Made by a program: the position numbers and the translations under genes. A stretch of 64,000 bases of DNA from Pseudomonas brassicacearum (GTDB lineage: Bacteria > Pseudomonadota > Gammaproteobacteria > Pseudomonadales > Pseudomonadaceae), in NCBI RefSeq assembly GCF_003732265.1, contig NZ_MOBK01000001.1:744001-808000 (forward strand). Reading direction: 5' to 3'. The notes beneath the pieces were generated by a model. That model saw nothing but the letters and a program-made list of their open reading frames with translations. It was not told the DNA's origin and ran no database searches. The stretch's first letter is position 1. Each line of letters starts with the position of its first letter. Shown here piece after piece: positions 1-9,438 of the stretch.

Positions 1-1122
1 AGCCACCCAGCTGTCCTCATCCAGATAGAAGCGACGCTTGGCGTAGACGTGACGGGCACCGGCCTTGAGCGTGCCCTCCACCACCCACACCCGATGTTTC
101 TCCCAGCGCACGAATTGCGGTGCCAGGTGGTTCGGGGTGGTCAGGGCTTTCGGATCCTTGAGGTAGCTCAGCGCGTAGGCGTTGTACGGCACGATCATTT
201 CCTGCTTGCCGACCAGTTTCCAGTCATAGCGATCCAGCGCACCGTTGAAGACATACACGTCATCATAGGTGCCCGACCCTGCGGTGCCCGGATTGGGCGT
301 GTCGTAGGCCAATGTCGGTGCCAGTTTCACGCGACGCTGCCCTGGCAAGTACTGCCAGGCACGACGCGCCTGCTCCAGCGGATTGGCCGAGTCCTTGAGC
401 AGGATCGCCTCGCCCGCACGACGTGCCGGGCCGGTGTAAAACAAGCGAGTCTGAAAGTAGGTGTCCTTGCCATCGATGACCTTGTTCGGCTCTTCGAAGA
501 TGGGAAAGGAGTTGACCACCTCACCGCTGGTGGCCAGGCTCTGCGTGCCGGAGGAGTCGACGTTCCAGGAATCATATTTGGTGGAATAGGCGACGCCCTG
601 ATAACGCAGCAGGTGGTTCCACATGGCCTCAGCCCCCGACTGCGGGATCGGGAACGGCACGCCAGGCAACACGTTCTCGATGGCATTGCCACCTTCCAGC
701 GACTTGGCGCCGGTGGCGTTTTTCAAGGTGTTATCCAGCACACCTTGTGGCAGCGCCACGCTGCGGTGGGTCGGGTAAACGTCAACACGGAAACTCGGGA
801 AACGCTTGGCCAGTTCGACGGTGACGGCGGTCAGTTGATCCTTGTACTGAGCGACATTCTTGCCATCGATCACCAGCAGCGGCTTTTCGTTGGCATAGGG
901 ATCGGGGCGGAAGGTGTCACCCGTTTTAAAACCCGCCGGGGCAGTGGTCAGCCCGCCGGTATAGGCCGGAATGGAGCCATCGGCGTTCCCGGCTTTATCA
1001 GCGCCGACGGCGGTCAGGCTGCTCCCCAGTTTGGCGGCGTCGGCGGCAGGTACGGCGGCCTGGACCAGGCCGGCGAAAGCCAGCGCAACCGAGGCGGTCA
1101 ACAGATTGTGCATGCATTTCAT
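1..1122 (-). CDS. DUF1329 domain protein, C-terminus cut by left edge
   Basis: The frame reads leftward from an ATG at 1122 with a GGAG-type ribosome site just upstream, and runs off the window, so about 374 residues are present. The first 23 or so residues form a signal peptide (MKCMHNLL, a hydrophobic core, then VQAA), which predicts export. The mature start (GSSLTAVGADKAGNADGSIP) and the motif RFYLDEDSW at the edge are typical of DUF1329, a LolA/LolB-like periplasmic family. It lies 38 bases after the DUF1302 gene, its usual partner, so the two are probably co-transcribed. DUF1302/DUF1329 pairs often sit beside catabolic genes for hydrophobic compounds. A role in moving such a substrate or lipid across the envelope is inference. 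Confidence 0.85.
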   Translation of the reverse strand, partial: MKCMHNLLTASVALAFAGLVQAAVPAADAAKLGSSLTAVGADKAGNADGSIPAYTGGLTTAPAGFKTGDTFRPDPYANEKPLLVIDGKNVAQYKDQLTAVTVELAKRFPSFRVDVYPTHRSVALPQGVLDNTLKNATGAKSLEGGNAIENVLPGVPFPIPQSGAEAMWNHLLRYQGVAYSTKYDSWNVDSSGTQSLATSGEVVNSFPIFEEPNKVIDGKDTYFQTRLFYTGPARRAGEAILLKDSANPLEQARRAWQYLPGQRRVKLAPTLAYDTPNPGTAGSGTYDDVYVFNGALDRYDWKLVGKQEMIVPYNAYALSYLKDPKALTTPNHLAPQFVRWEKHRVWVVEGTLKAGARHVYAKRRFYLDEDSWVA

Positions 1123-1160
1123 TTTGTCGTTCTCCTGATTGGGTTTTAAGCAATCGCAAA

Positions 1161-2987
1161 TCAGAAAGTGGTCTTGAAGGTGGCCGTGACCATCCCGCGA
1201 TCCTTGAGTTGGGCCGGGGTTCCGCCGAACGCGGTGGTCTGGCCGGGTACGCAGTTGTACTGGCCGTTGGCACCCGGTGCCGCGCCGTCTCCTTGACTGC
1301 CAGCGTTGCCTGGCGAACTGCAGGTGTCGAATGGACCGAAGTTGTCCACGTATTTCAGGTCGAAGCGGTATTGGTTGTGCACGTCCATGCCGACCCCAAC
1401 CGAATAACTACCGGAGTCTTCATTACCGCCCAGTTGCACGGCAGAGTTGCCGTTGAGGCCGACGTTGTAGGTCATCGGCAGGTACATATCGATGCCGGGA
1501 AACACCTGGTACCAGGTCGGGTTGAAGTTGACGCCGAGGATGTAGTTGTCCTTGGTGACCTTGTCGGTGCCGTGGTACCAGTCTTCGCCCTTGAACAGTT
1601 GCTTGTTCTCGGTCACGTCCAGCCAGCGGCTGTACCCGAGCTCAACCAGCAATGAAGAGCTGTCCCAGACCGGTGTCTTGCCAAACGTGGCCAGGCCGTT
1701 AAGCACCGCGTGCACGGTGTTGCCGCGGGCCACGCCGTTCTCGCCGTTGAAGCTGCCAATGAAGCCGGGCACGTTGGCGGCGGCCGCAGCCGGGCTGACA
1801 GTGCCTGGTACGCTGGCCAGGGGCATGTTCTCGCGGTAGTTCAGGTCGAAACCGACGCTGACGTCGCCGACGTTTTTCGACAGGCTGATGCCATAGATGT
1901 CGATGTCATCGACGTAGAACTGGTTGTAGCTGCCGATGTTGCCGGAGATCAATTGGGCAGGACCGACAGCGGTCGGCTGCAGCACCAGGTTGGGCAGAAT
2001 GTCGGAGGTTTTGCGGTAGTAGAGACCGAGCGTGCCGTCCAGCCACTCCGGGCTCCACTTGGCCATCAAACCGAAGTCTCCGTGCTTGTCCGGGGTGAAG
2101 GTATGGCCATTGCTCAAGCGCAGGAACTGGTTCGCACCGAGCGGCCCAGGCGTACCAAAACGCGGATTCAAGCCACCGATCAGCGACAGGTTGTGCCCGC
2201 CGTTCTGGATGCCGTCATTGAAGCCCAGATAGGTACCGGACTCCGGCAGGCGCGAAGCGTCCCAGTCGAGGAAGTATTGTGCACCGAGGGTCAGCTCCGG
2301 GTTGACCGTGAAGTTCACGGACAGTTGATTACGCGGGATGAACAGTTCCTTGGCTTCGGTGCCGGGTACCGCCAGGGCCTTGGAAATATCCAGGCCGGAC
2401 TGGCCGTAGCTGTTGCCGTGGGCAAAGGCCAGGACACTTTCGCCCCAGTATTGCGTGTGCTTGCCGAGCTTGCCGCTGAGGATCGAATCCTCGCCGACTT
2501 CGGTACTGCCGAAGACGAAGGCATCGAGGATCTCGGCCGACGGCCCGTTGTAGTAGCGATCGGCGTAACCGCTGATATGGCGTGAATCCGGCACCCCGTT
2601 GTTGATCTGGTTGGTGGCCGCGTTGTCACTGCCGACATTGTCATAGGCATGGTCGTACCAACTGTTGGTACTGACGCGAAAACCTGCCTTCTTTTTGTAG
2701 CTCACGTCCAGTTCGGACAGCACATCCAGACGCTGGGCCACCGCACTTCCGGAGGAGAAGTTACGGTTGCCGTCGTTGTTGTTCCACGCGTTCGCCAACT
2801 TGCTGTTGGGACTTTCGACCCGCTGGGCATAGTTGAACTTGAACGTGTTGTCGAAACGCACCGTCCAGTCTTCATTGCCGGTGTCGAATTCGAAGGCGTG
2901 CGCCGTTGGCCACGCCGCGACCAACAACGCCGAAGCCAGCAGAGTTGGCTCCCAGACACTCACCACCGATTTTTTGTTTATACGCAT
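1161..2987 (-). CDS. DUF1302 family outer-membrane protein
   Basis: This is a 608-residue exported protein. Residues 1 to about 31 form a signal peptide ending PTAHA before FEFDTGNEDW. The rest is rich in alternating beta-strand patterns with aromatic residues (for example VRFDNTFKFNYAQR) and ends in a terminal phenylalanine (TATFKTTF), as expected for a beta-barrel outer-membrane protein. Length and N-terminal pattern fit DUF1302. The ATG at 2987 follows GGAG. It precedes the DUF1329 gene and follows the transport and carboxylase genes on the same strand. The family is known from Pseudomonas catabolic clusters but has no settled biochemical role. A channel for the pathway substrate is a reasonable inference. 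Confidence 0.88.
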   Translation of the reverse strand: MRINKKSVVSVWEPTLLASALLVAAWPTAHAFEFDTGNEDWTVRFDNTFKFNYAQRVESPNSKLANAWNNNDGNRNFSSGSAVAQRLDVLSELDVSYKKKAGFRVSTNSWYDHAYDNVGSDNAATNQINNGVPDSRHISGYADRYYNGPSAEILDAFVFGSTEVGEDSILSGKLGKHTQYWGESVLAFAHGNSYGQSGLDISKALAVPGTEAKELFIPRNQLSVNFTVNPELTLGAQYFLDWDASRLPESGTYLGFNDGIQNGGHNLSLIGGLNPRFGTPGPLGANQFLRLSNGHTFTPDKHGDFGLMAKWSPEWLDGTLGLYYRKTSDILPNLVLQPTAVGPAQLISGNIGSYNQFYVDDIDIYGISLSKNVGDVSVGFDLNYRENMPLASVPGTVSPAAAAANVPGFIGSFNGENGVARGNTVHAVLNGLATFGKTPVWDSSSLLVELGYSRWLDVTENKQLFKGEDWYHGTDKVTKDNYILGVNFNPTWYQVFPGIDMYLPMTYNVGLNGNSAVQLGGNEDSGSYSVGVGMDVHNQYRFDLKYVDNFGPFDTCSSPGNAGSQGDGAAPGANGQYNCVPGQTTAFGGTPAQLKDRGMVTATFKTTF

Positions 2988-3044
2988 ACATTGGCTCCGA
3001 TTTTTTTGTTGTTGTTTTTATGTTTATGAAAAAACATGTGGCCA

Positions 3045-3055
3045 CCCGATTCGGG
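3045..3055. promoter_or_regulatory. Perfect 11-bp palindrome upstream of the DUF1302 gene
   Basis: CCCGATTCGGG is a perfect inverted repeat about 58 bases upstream of the DUF1302 start. It could be an operator for the DUF1302-DUF1329 pair or part of the 3' end of the preceding YeiH transcript. A second weak stem (CCCC-atca-GGGG) lies nearby on the same side. I cannot assign a protein to it. Confidence 0.2.
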
Positions 3056-3166
3056 CGCGACAGTGCTCACCACTCTTAGCCCCATCAGGGGAGCGTTCGA
3101 TTCATTCAAAGTGATCCATTCACTACCGCCGGCGTCAGCACACCCCTCGGTAATGAACGACCAGAC

Positions 3167-4174
3167 TCAACTTCCGAGTCGTATCAACAGCAACACCAGC
3201 CCCAGCAAGAACACGGTTTCACCGACCATCAACACAATGGGCTTGAGCCCCACCGTGGCCAGTTCCTTCAACTGGATTTTCATCCCCAGCGCACTGATGG
3301 CGATCACCAGGCACCAACTCGACAATTGATTGCCCAGGGCCTGCACCGCAGAAGGCAGCCAACCCAGACTGGTGATCGTCGCCAAGGCAATAAAGGCCAC
3401 GGCAAACCACGGCAACAAGGGCGGTTTCTTACCGGTCCCTTGCCCGCCCTGGGCACGGGTAATCAACACCGCACAAACGATGACCGGCAGCAGCATGGCG
3501 ATGCGCATCAGTTTCACCACTGTGGCGGTGTCGCCGATGTCATGCGACATGCTGTACCCGGCGCCGACCACTTGGGCGACGTCGTGGATCGTGGCGCCGA
3601 GAAACACCCCGGCTTGCAGCGGGTCCAGACCGAGCGCCCGGGCAATCACCGGATACAGAATCATCGCCAGGGTCGACAACGCGGACACGCCAATGACCGT
3701 GAACAGCGTCGCGCGCTCCTTGGCATGATGGGCAGGCAGCGCGGCGGCCAATGCCAGTGCCGCGGACGCCCCGCAAATCGCCGTGGCGCCGCCGGACAAC
3801 AGGCCGAACAACACGTTGAAGCCCAGGGCCCGCGCCGCCAGCATGGACACCACAATGGTGACCACCACCGACACGACCACGATCAGCACCGGGTGCCAAC
3901 CGAGCGCCACGATCTGCTCGAGGGAGATGCGCAGGCCCAGCAAGGCAACCCCGACACGCAGCACTTCACGGGCGCTGAAATCGATACCCGGTTTGCTCGG
4001 CCCCGCCGCCAGAAAGTTCATGGCCATGCCGAGCAAAAGCGCCAACAGCATCACTGGCGCGTGGTACTGGTCCGCCAGAAACCGCGCCGCAATAGCGACC
4101 ACGATGCTGGCCAGGACACCCGGCAGGTACTGACTGACAACCGACTGAAACTGAATGACGGCGGATCTGGACAT
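3167..4174 (-). CDS. YeiH family (UPF0324) putative sulfate exporter
   Basis: This 335-residue protein is almost entirely hydrophobic, with about ten predicted membrane helices. The conserved segments ALLLGMAMNFL, GVALLGLRISLEQI, GGATAICGASAALA and GATIHDVAQVVGAGY are characteristic of the YeiH/UPF0324 family, annotated as putative sulfate exporters. The start lies 3 bases after the stop of the upstream MFS gene, so the two are co-transcribed. Its presence in a carboxylase operon is unusual. It may export an inorganic or organic anion made by the pathway, perhaps sulfite or sulfate if the substrate is sulfonated, but nothing in the window shows a desulfonation enzyme. Confidence 0.85.
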   Translation of the reverse strand: MSRSAVIQFQSVVSQYLPGVLASIVVAIAARFLADQYHAPVMLLALLLGMAMNFLAAGPSKPGIDFSAREVLRVGVALLGLRISLEQIVALGWHPVLIVVVSVVVTIVVSMLAARALGFNVLFGLLSGGATAICGASAALALAAALPAHHAKERATLFTVIGVSALSTLAMILYPVIARALGLDPLQAGVFLGATIHDVAQVVGAGYSMSHDIGDTATVVKLMRIAMLLPVIVCAVLITRAQGGQGTGKKPPLLPWFAVAFIALATITSLGWLPSAVQALGNQLSSWCLVIAISALGMKIQLKELATVGLKPIVLMVGETVFLLGLVLLLIRLGS

Positions 4175-4177
4175 ACG

Positions 4178-5452
4178 TTAAACCTTGATACCCATGGCGG
4201 GTGCTGCACAGGTGCTTTCACGCTTGATACGCGCGGCCATGAAAAAGAAAAACCCGCCCAACACCAACGCCAGAATGTCGCTGACCAGCAACACATGGGT
4301 CAGCGGCGAGGCAACCCCGGCCACGGTCAACGCGTCGCTGATCCAGCCCACAAAGAACGTGCCGAGCGCCACCGAAAAAAGGTTCAGCAAGAGCATCGAG
4401 CAACCCATGACCGTCGAACGCATGCGCACCGGGACGGCTCCCTGAATCGCCGTGGTCGCGGAACCGTAAAGCGACATCAACATGAAAATGCCGACGGCCA
4501 TCCCCACGTAGAACAGCGGTGAATCGCCGGGTACCAGGCGGTAGGCAATCATGAACGGCGCGCACACCAGCATCAGCAACATCAGCACACTGGCATGGCC
4601 GCCCTTGAACCGAGGCGCCAGGCGATCACTCAAAATGCCACCGGCCAACGCGCCCAACGAGCCGAAAACAATCTGCATGACGCCCATGGTCATGGCGATA
4701 TGAGCCGGGTCCAGCCCTTTCTCCCGCACAATCCAGAGTTGCGCGAACGAAATGCCCGGATAGACCAGGTGCGCCAGCACAAAACCGATAACGGTGTAAC
4801 GCACGACACGGTTGCTGCGCAGCTCACCGAACACCTCGGCCAACTGAGTCTTGAGCGGTGCGCCACGCTCCTGCACCGCATCGCTGCTGCGTTTGTCGCT
4901 CATCAACATCAACGGTAAACCGATGACAACCCCGCAGATACCCAGCACATAGAACGTTGTGCGCCAGCCATGAGCGGCGCCCAGCGTACCCGCCAACAAA
5001 AAGCTGCAACCAATACCCAGCGGAATGCCGAGGTAGAACAATCCCACCGCAGTGCCCCGACGCTTCTCGGAGAACAGCTCCATCAGCAACGCCGTGGCGG
5101 CGGGCACCAATGCCGCTTCACCGGTGGCCACCAGAAAGCGTGCGACCACCATCTGTTCGAAGTTCTGGACAAAACCGGAGGCCACCGTGCAGGCGCTCCA
5201 GACGAGCATCCCTGCGCCGATCACCCGTGGCCGGCTGTGACGATCCGCCAGCGCCCCGAGGAATACCGCCATCACGCCATAGCTCAGCACCCAGACCGCG
5301 CCGACGAGGAAACCGTACTGCGCGTTATTGATCGCCAGCTCGCTGGTGATTTGCGGAGCGAAGCCCAGCAGAATATTTCGGTCCACCTGAGCCAGCAGGT
5401 GAATCACCATCAACGTTGCCAAAACGGCGCAAGGACTCTTTTTCCAGAACAT
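4178..5452 (-). CDS. MFS transporter
   Basis: This is a 424-residue major facilitator with twelve hydrophobic segments. It starts at MFWKKSPCAV (ATG at 5452, preceded by AAAGG). An in-frame extension upstream lacks a membrane-protein pattern and a ribosome site, so I reject it. The loop GALADRHSRPRVIGAG is the MFS signature between helices 2 and 3. The N-terminal HLLAQVDRNILLGFAPQI has the Asp-Arg pattern seen in anion symporters of organic acids. It sits between carboxyltransferase and YeiH genes. Uptake of the carboxylic or ketonic substrate of the cluster is inferred from context only. Confidence 0.85.
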   Translation of the reverse strand: MFWKKSPCAVLATLMVIHLLAQVDRNILLGFAPQITSELAINNAQYGFLVGAVWVLSYGVMAVFLGALADRHSRPRVIGAGMLVWSACTVASGFVQNFEQMVVARFLVATGEAALVPAATALLMELFSEKRRGTAVGLFYLGIPLGIGCSFLLAGTLGAAHGWRTTFYVLGICGVVIGLPLMLMSDKRSSDAVQERGAPLKTQLAEVFGELRSNRVVRYTVIGFVLAHLVYPGISFAQLWIVREKGLDPAHIAMTMGVMQIVFGSLGALAGGILSDRLAPRFKGGHASVLMLLMLVCAPFMIAYRLVPGDSPLFYVGMAVGIFMLMSLYGSATTAIQGAVPVRMRSTVMGCSMLLLNLFSVALGTFFVGWISDALTVAGVASPLTHVLLVSDILALVLGGFFFFMAARIKRESTCAAPAMGIKV

Positions 5453-5513
5453 CGTCTGTACCTTTGAGTTGTTGTTATGAAGGTAAGGCTGGATGCCGCT
5501 CGTCCTGCCAGGA

Positions 5514-7094
5514 CTAGCGCATGGTCCGCCGCTTCGGCCCAAGGGAAAGTGCGGTGATGCGATACGCGTCACCCACCCAGTTGCACAGCAGCGGACGCGT
5601 ACTGTCCGGCTCGATCACGTCAATCACGCCAAAACGCTCAGCCGTGCGCAGGGGGGACGCCAAGGCCTGGTAATGGGCCTCCAGCTCCTTGCGCCGTGCC
5701 AGCGGATCCTCGGCGGCGGCGATGTCCTGCTTGTAGGCCGCCGCGACGCCACCTTCGATCGGGATCGAACCCCACTGGGCCGAAGGCCAGGCAAAACGGT
5801 GCGGCAATGCCGTGCCCGTCGGACCGTGCCACGGACTGACCATGGCGCCGGCGAGCCCGACACAGCGGCGCAGGACGATGGTGATGACCGGCACACTGGC
5901 CTGCTCGATCGCATGCACCGCCTGCATCGCGGCACCCAAGGTGCCCTGCATTTCGGCTTCTTGCCCGGTCATGACACCCGGCTGGTCGACGAGGAAGATC
6001 AGCGGCAGATGAAAGGTGTCGCACAGATCGATGAAGCGGGTCTGCTTGAGCGCCGCCGCACGGGTCAGCGCACCGCCGCCGACGCGCGGGTTGTTGCAGA
6101 TGATCCCGACCGAATAGCCGTTCATACGGGCAAACGCGGTGATGGTCGACGCGCCGAAATCCGGGGACATCTCGAACAGACTGTCTTTGTCGACCAGCGA
6201 CTTGAGGATCTTGTGCGGGTTGAAAATCTTGCGCCGGTCATGAGGGATCGCGTCGTTGAGCCACGCGTCGCGGCGACCAGGTGCGTCGGTCACGGCTGCC
6301 CGTGCCGGCTGTTCCCAGACATTGCCCGGCAGATACGACAGGAAACGCTTGGCCAGATCCAGGGCCTCGGCGTCGGTGTTGGCCGCCAAGTTGATCATGC
6401 CGCTGTGACGATGCACCTGGTCATAACCGCCGAGGTCGTTCTTGTCGATATCAATACCGAATGCCTGCTTCACCACCGGTGGGCCGGCCGCGAACACCTG
6501 ACTCTGGCCACGCACCATGATCGACAAGTGTGAGGCGGCAACCCGCAACGCACCCAGACCGGCGCACGCACCGTGGGCAATGCCGACCACCGGCACGGCG
6601 CCCAACAGAGAAGTGATCGGCAACAGCGCGTAACCCGGAATCTTGGTATGACCGAGCTTGTCGAGCAGCTTCACACTGCCGCCCGCACTGTCGATCATAC
6701 GGATGATCGGCAGCTTGTATTCCCAGGCGTAACGATCGGCGTAGATCCACTTTTCAGCGACCGCCGCTTCCGACGAACCGCCGCGAATGGTGAAGTCATC
6801 GGCCGCCACCACGGTGCGCCGTTGTGCGATGGTGCCCACGCCGACGACCGCCGTGCTCGGGGTGGCGGAAGCAATCTTGCCTTCTGCGGTGTACTTCACG
6901 GCGCCGGCGAGGATGCCGAACTCTTCAAAGCTTTCGCTTTCCAGCAGATGGCCAATGCGCTCACGCGCCGTGAGCTTGCCTTGGGCATGATGTTTTTCCA
7001 CCGCTTCCGGGCCACCCAATGCATAGGCAACTTCCCGACGTGCACGAATGTCGGCGAGCTCCAGCGACCATTCAGGGGCAACAGGCGTGCTCAT
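5514..7094 (-). CDS. Acyl-CoA carboxylase carboxyltransferase, crotonase type (copy 1)
   Basis: This 526-residue protein holds both halves of the AccD-like carboxyltransferase in one chain, as in propionyl- and methylcrotonyl-CoA carboxylase beta subunits. These enzymes move CO2 from carboxybiotin to an acyl-CoA. The N-terminal half shows HHAQGKLTARERIGHLLE and then IRGGSSEAAVAEKWIYA. The C-terminal half shows IICNNPRVGGGALT, the segment FIDLCDTFHLPLIFLVDQPG, and GTGALP-like glycines near the end. It overlaps the acyl-CoA ligase gene by 4 bases. A second, clearly different copy lies at 17951-19492, so the locus may carboxylate two acyl-CoAs, or one copy may be structural. Substrate is not predictable here. 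Confidence 0.88.
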   Translation of the reverse strand: MSTPVAPEWSLELADIRARREVAYALGGPEAVEKHHAQGKLTARERIGHLLESESFEEFGILAGAVKYTAEGKIASATPSTAVVGVGTIAQRRTVVAADDFTIRGGSSEAAVAEKWIYADRYAWEYKLPIIRMIDSAGGSVKLLDKLGHTKIPGYALLPITSLLGAVPVVGIAHGACAGLGALRVAASHLSIMVRGQSQVFAAGPPVVKQAFGIDIDKNDLGGYDQVHRHSGMINLAANTDAEALDLAKRFLSYLPGNVWEQPARAAVTDAPGRRDAWLNDAIPHDRRKIFNPHKILKSLVDKDSLFEMSPDFGASTITAFARMNGYSVGIICNNPRVGGGALTRAAALKQTRFIDLCDTFHLPLIFLVDQPGVMTGQEAEMQGTLGAAMQAVHAIEQASVPVITIVLRRCVGLAGAMVSPWHGPTGTALPHRFAWPSAQWGSIPIEGGVAAAYKQDIAAAEDPLARRKELEAHYQALASPLRTAERFGVIDVIEPDSTRPLLCNWVGDAYRITALSLGPKRRTMR

Positions 7095-8650
7095 AATTCA
7101 TTCCTCTCAAGGCGCGCGAGATAACCATCGCGCAGAATGTTTTTGACGACCTTGCCGGCGTTGTTGCGTGGCAGCGCATCGACGAACTCGATCAGGCGCG
7201 GCTTTTTGTAGCCCGCGATCAGCGCCGTGCAGTGATTGCCAAGCGTTTCGCCGTCGACGGCTGCGCCTTCGCGGATCACGACAAACGCTGCAATGCGCTC
7301 GCCCCACTCCGCATCGGGCAACCCCAGCACCGCGACTTCGACCACCTGCGGATGGCTTTCCAGCGCATCCTCGACTTCCCGTGCGTAGACGTTGAAGCCA
7401 CCGGAAATGATCATGTCCTTGTTGCGCCCGACTATATAAAGAAAGCCCTGCGCGTCGAGGTAGCCCAGGTCGCCCGAGTAGTACCAGCCGTCGCGAATCG
7501 CTTCGGCTTCCAGGTCGGGACGGCGCCAGAACGCCACCTCACCAATCCCGTCGGTGGCGATGGCGATCTCGCCGATTTCACCTTGTGCCAGCTCCTGGCC
7601 GTTGGCATCGCGCACAGTGATCTGCACATTCGCGGTCGGTTTGCCGCAGGAGCGCAGCGCACTTTCTTCAACGTGTTCGTGCGGGTACAACACCGCCAGA
7701 GGCTGCACCGCCTCGGTCATTCCATACTGCTGGCGCATCACCGGACCGAACCGCGTGATCGCCCGACGGATCAGGTCGACGGAGGTCGGCGCCGTGCCGT
7801 AATGAATGCACTTGAGCGACGACAGATCGGCATCGACACCGCTGTCGAGCGTGTCGAGCAAGCGCGTGAGCATGGTCGGTACGCACATCATTTGCGTGAT
7901 GCAGTGGCGATCGATTTGCCGCAGCGTTTCCAGTGGCTCGAACTTCTCCAGGATCACGTTGCGCGCCCCACGCAAATAGCAGGGCAGCAAATGGACACCG
8001 GCGGCATGGGTCAAGGGACCGACATGCAACATCGCATCGTCCACGCCCAGGCTGTATTCCATGGCGTAGAAGTGGTTGGTCAGGCGTTCGTACCAGCGCT
8101 TGACCGTGTAAGTAACGCCCTTCGGTTTGCCGGTGGTGCCCGAGGTATAGGCGATCCGCAGCAACGCATCCGCAGCGACCTGGACATTCGGTGCATGGTC
8201 CGGCATCGAAGCGAGCAGTTCGCGGTAATCCAGAACCTGCGGCGCCTGCCAATCAAGTCCGATCACATGACGCAAACTCGCGACGCCGTCGCGAACACCT
8301 TCACCGATTTCCCGAAACTCCGGCCCAGCAACCAGCAGGGTGGCGCCAGCGTCCTCAAGAATCGCGATCTGCTCGGCCAACGTGTGCCGCGCATTGAGCG
8401 CCACGTAAACCAGACCGGCCTTCTCGACCGCGAAAACGCTCTCGATAGCCTCCGGCGAGTTATTCAGTAAAACCGCCACACGGTCCCCGACCTGCAACCC
8501 CAGCGAAATCAGCGCATGAGCCAGACGGTTACTGCCGGTCTCTACATCGTCATACGTCAGGCAGTCGTCCCCGAATATCAGGGCGGTGCGGCCACGGTGC
8601 TGTCGAGCGGCCCAACTCAGCATTAATCCTGCGGTACGTTTTTTCGTCAT
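7091..8650 (-). CDS. Acyl-CoA ligase (AMP-binding, ANL family), copy 1
   Basis: This ANL-superfamily enzyme activates a carboxylic acid to its CoA thioester through an acyl-AMP. The P-loop-like motif IAYTSGTTGKPKGV, the A5 region YGMTE, the hinge YSGDLGYLDAQG and the motif GRNKDMIISGGFNVY are all present, as is the catalytic lysine near the end (PRNNAGKVVKN). I choose the ATG at 8650 (MTKKRTAG). The in-frame TTG at 8683 falls inside a palindromic operator. The stop overlaps the following carboxyltransferase start by 4 bases, implying translational coupling. It is a paralogue of the ligase at 15065-16594, with the same fold and similar motifs. Confidence 0.9.
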   Translation of the reverse strand: MTKKRTAGLMLSWAARQHRGRTALIFGDDCLTYDDVETGSNRLAHALISLGLQVGDRVAVLLNNSPEAIESVFAVEKAGLVYVALNARHTLAEQIAILEDAGATLLVAGPEFREIGEGVRDGVASLRHVIGLDWQAPQVLDYRELLASMPDHAPNVQVAADALLRIAYTSGTTGKPKGVTYTVKRWYERLTNHFYAMEYSLGVDDAMLHVGPLTHAAGVHLLPCYLRGARNVILEKFEPLETLRQIDRHCITQMMCVPTMLTRLLDTLDSGVDADLSSLKCIHYGTAPTSVDLIRRAITRFGPVMRQQYGMTEAVQPLAVLYPHEHVEESALRSCGKPTANVQITVRDANGQELAQGEIGEIAIATDGIGEVAFWRRPDLEAEAIRDGWYYSGDLGYLDAQGFLYIVGRNKDMIISGGFNVYAREVEDALESHPQVVEVAVLGLPDAEWGERIAAFVVIREGAAVDGETLGNHCTALIAGYKKPRLIEFVDALPRNNAGKVVKNILRDGYLARLERNEL

Positions 8651-8673
8651 GATCTTTTGTCTTTTTTGTCTTA

Positions 8674-8683
8674 TTGTCGACAA
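8674..8683. promoter_or_regulatory. Probable GntR/FCD operator (TTGTCGACAA)
   Basis: TTGTCGACAA is a perfect 10-bp palindrome directly upstream of the ligase start at 8650 and 40 bases after the stop of the GntR gene. It matches the TTGTnnACAA pattern found again in the divergent promoter at 9792-9803. FadR/FCD-type GntR proteins commonly bind sites of this shape. Confidence 0.55.
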
Positions 8684-8722
8684 CTTGACACAGCACTGGG
8701 GAGTGTTGTGCCCCCGTGTGAG

Positions 8723-9433
8723 TTATTCCAATTGATTCAATGCGGCTTGATGAGACGCGTTGACGAGTTCAACCATCATTTCCCCAGCGACCGTATTACT
8801 GTTTTGTCTGAGGGCTTCCACCAGGTTTCGCCAATAATTGACGGAGGCTCGTCGGCGTTCTGGAGATCGCAATCCCAGCCGCGTGTAGCGTGCGGTCTGA
8901 ATCGCCAGTGCCCCCATCAGTTCAGCCAACTGCTTGTTATCGCAAGCCTGGAACAACAAAGTGCTCAGGCGATAACTGCCCTGTGCATACTCATCCAGCG
9001 CATCCGATTGCGCCGCGATCAGCTCAAGCCGGGTAACGATGGCATCCATTTGATTGACCACCGACGCATCAGGATCAACCAGGTACTTGGCTACCAAGCC
9101 CGCCAACACAGCACGGATCTCGAACAGATTGTCGATCTCCTGCTTGCTCAATGAAGTCACATGCGCACCACGCTGCGGAACGATGGTGATAACACCCACC
9201 TTCTCGAGAATGCGCAGGGCCTCGCGAATCGGACCACGGCTGACCTGGAAGTGGTCGGCCAGTTCCTGTTCACGCACGGAGTCACCCGGCCCGTATTCAC
9301 CCCGCAGGATCGCAAGTGTAATGCTCTCGGCAATCTGCTCCGGCATCGTCAGCACGCGTTGGCGACCCGCGCGCATGACACCTATTGCACTACCGCTCTT
9401 GGCGGTCGACGCCGAACCTGCATTCATTGACAT
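8723..9433 (-). CDS. GntR family regulator, FCD subfamily
   Basis: The N-terminal winged helix-turn-helix is clear: PEQIAESITLAILRGEYGPG, then VREQELADHFQVSRGPIREA and a basic wing. The C-terminal helical FCD domain follows. The usual metal-binding histidines of FCD domains seem absent: the position of the FH pair reads SYRLSTLLFQAC, and the later His positions read NYWRNL and MMVELV. The effector may therefore bind without a metal. The ATG at 9433 gives about 236 residues. A GTG at 9448 is possible, overlapping the stop of the biotinyl gene. The gene lies between the biotinyl domain and ligase genes, with candidate operators on both sides, so it likely controls the divergent carboxylase locus. 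Confidence 0.88.
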   Translation of the reverse strand: MSMNAGSASTAKSGSAIGVMRAGRQRVLTMPEQIAESITLAILRGEYGPGDSVREQELADHFQVSRGPIREALRILEKVGVITIVPQRGAHVTSLSKQEIDNLFEIRAVLAGLVAKYLVDPDASVVNQMDAIVTRLELIAAQSDALDEYAQGSYRLSTLLFQACDNKQLAELMGALAIQTARYTRLGLRSPERRRASVNYWRNLVEALRQNSNTVAGEMMVELVNASHQAALNQLE

Positions 9434-9438
9434 AGACT

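Noticed and set aside
49..1149. Long rightward open frame opposite the DUF1329 gene
   Set aside because: It is antisense to a frame with signal peptide and family motifs; the open state comes from high GC content and shows no recognisable protein.
5452..5572. Upstream in-frame extension of the MFS gene
   Set aside because: The extension has no ribosome site and no hydrophobic or signal pattern; MFWKKSP at 5452 starts a normal MFS protein.
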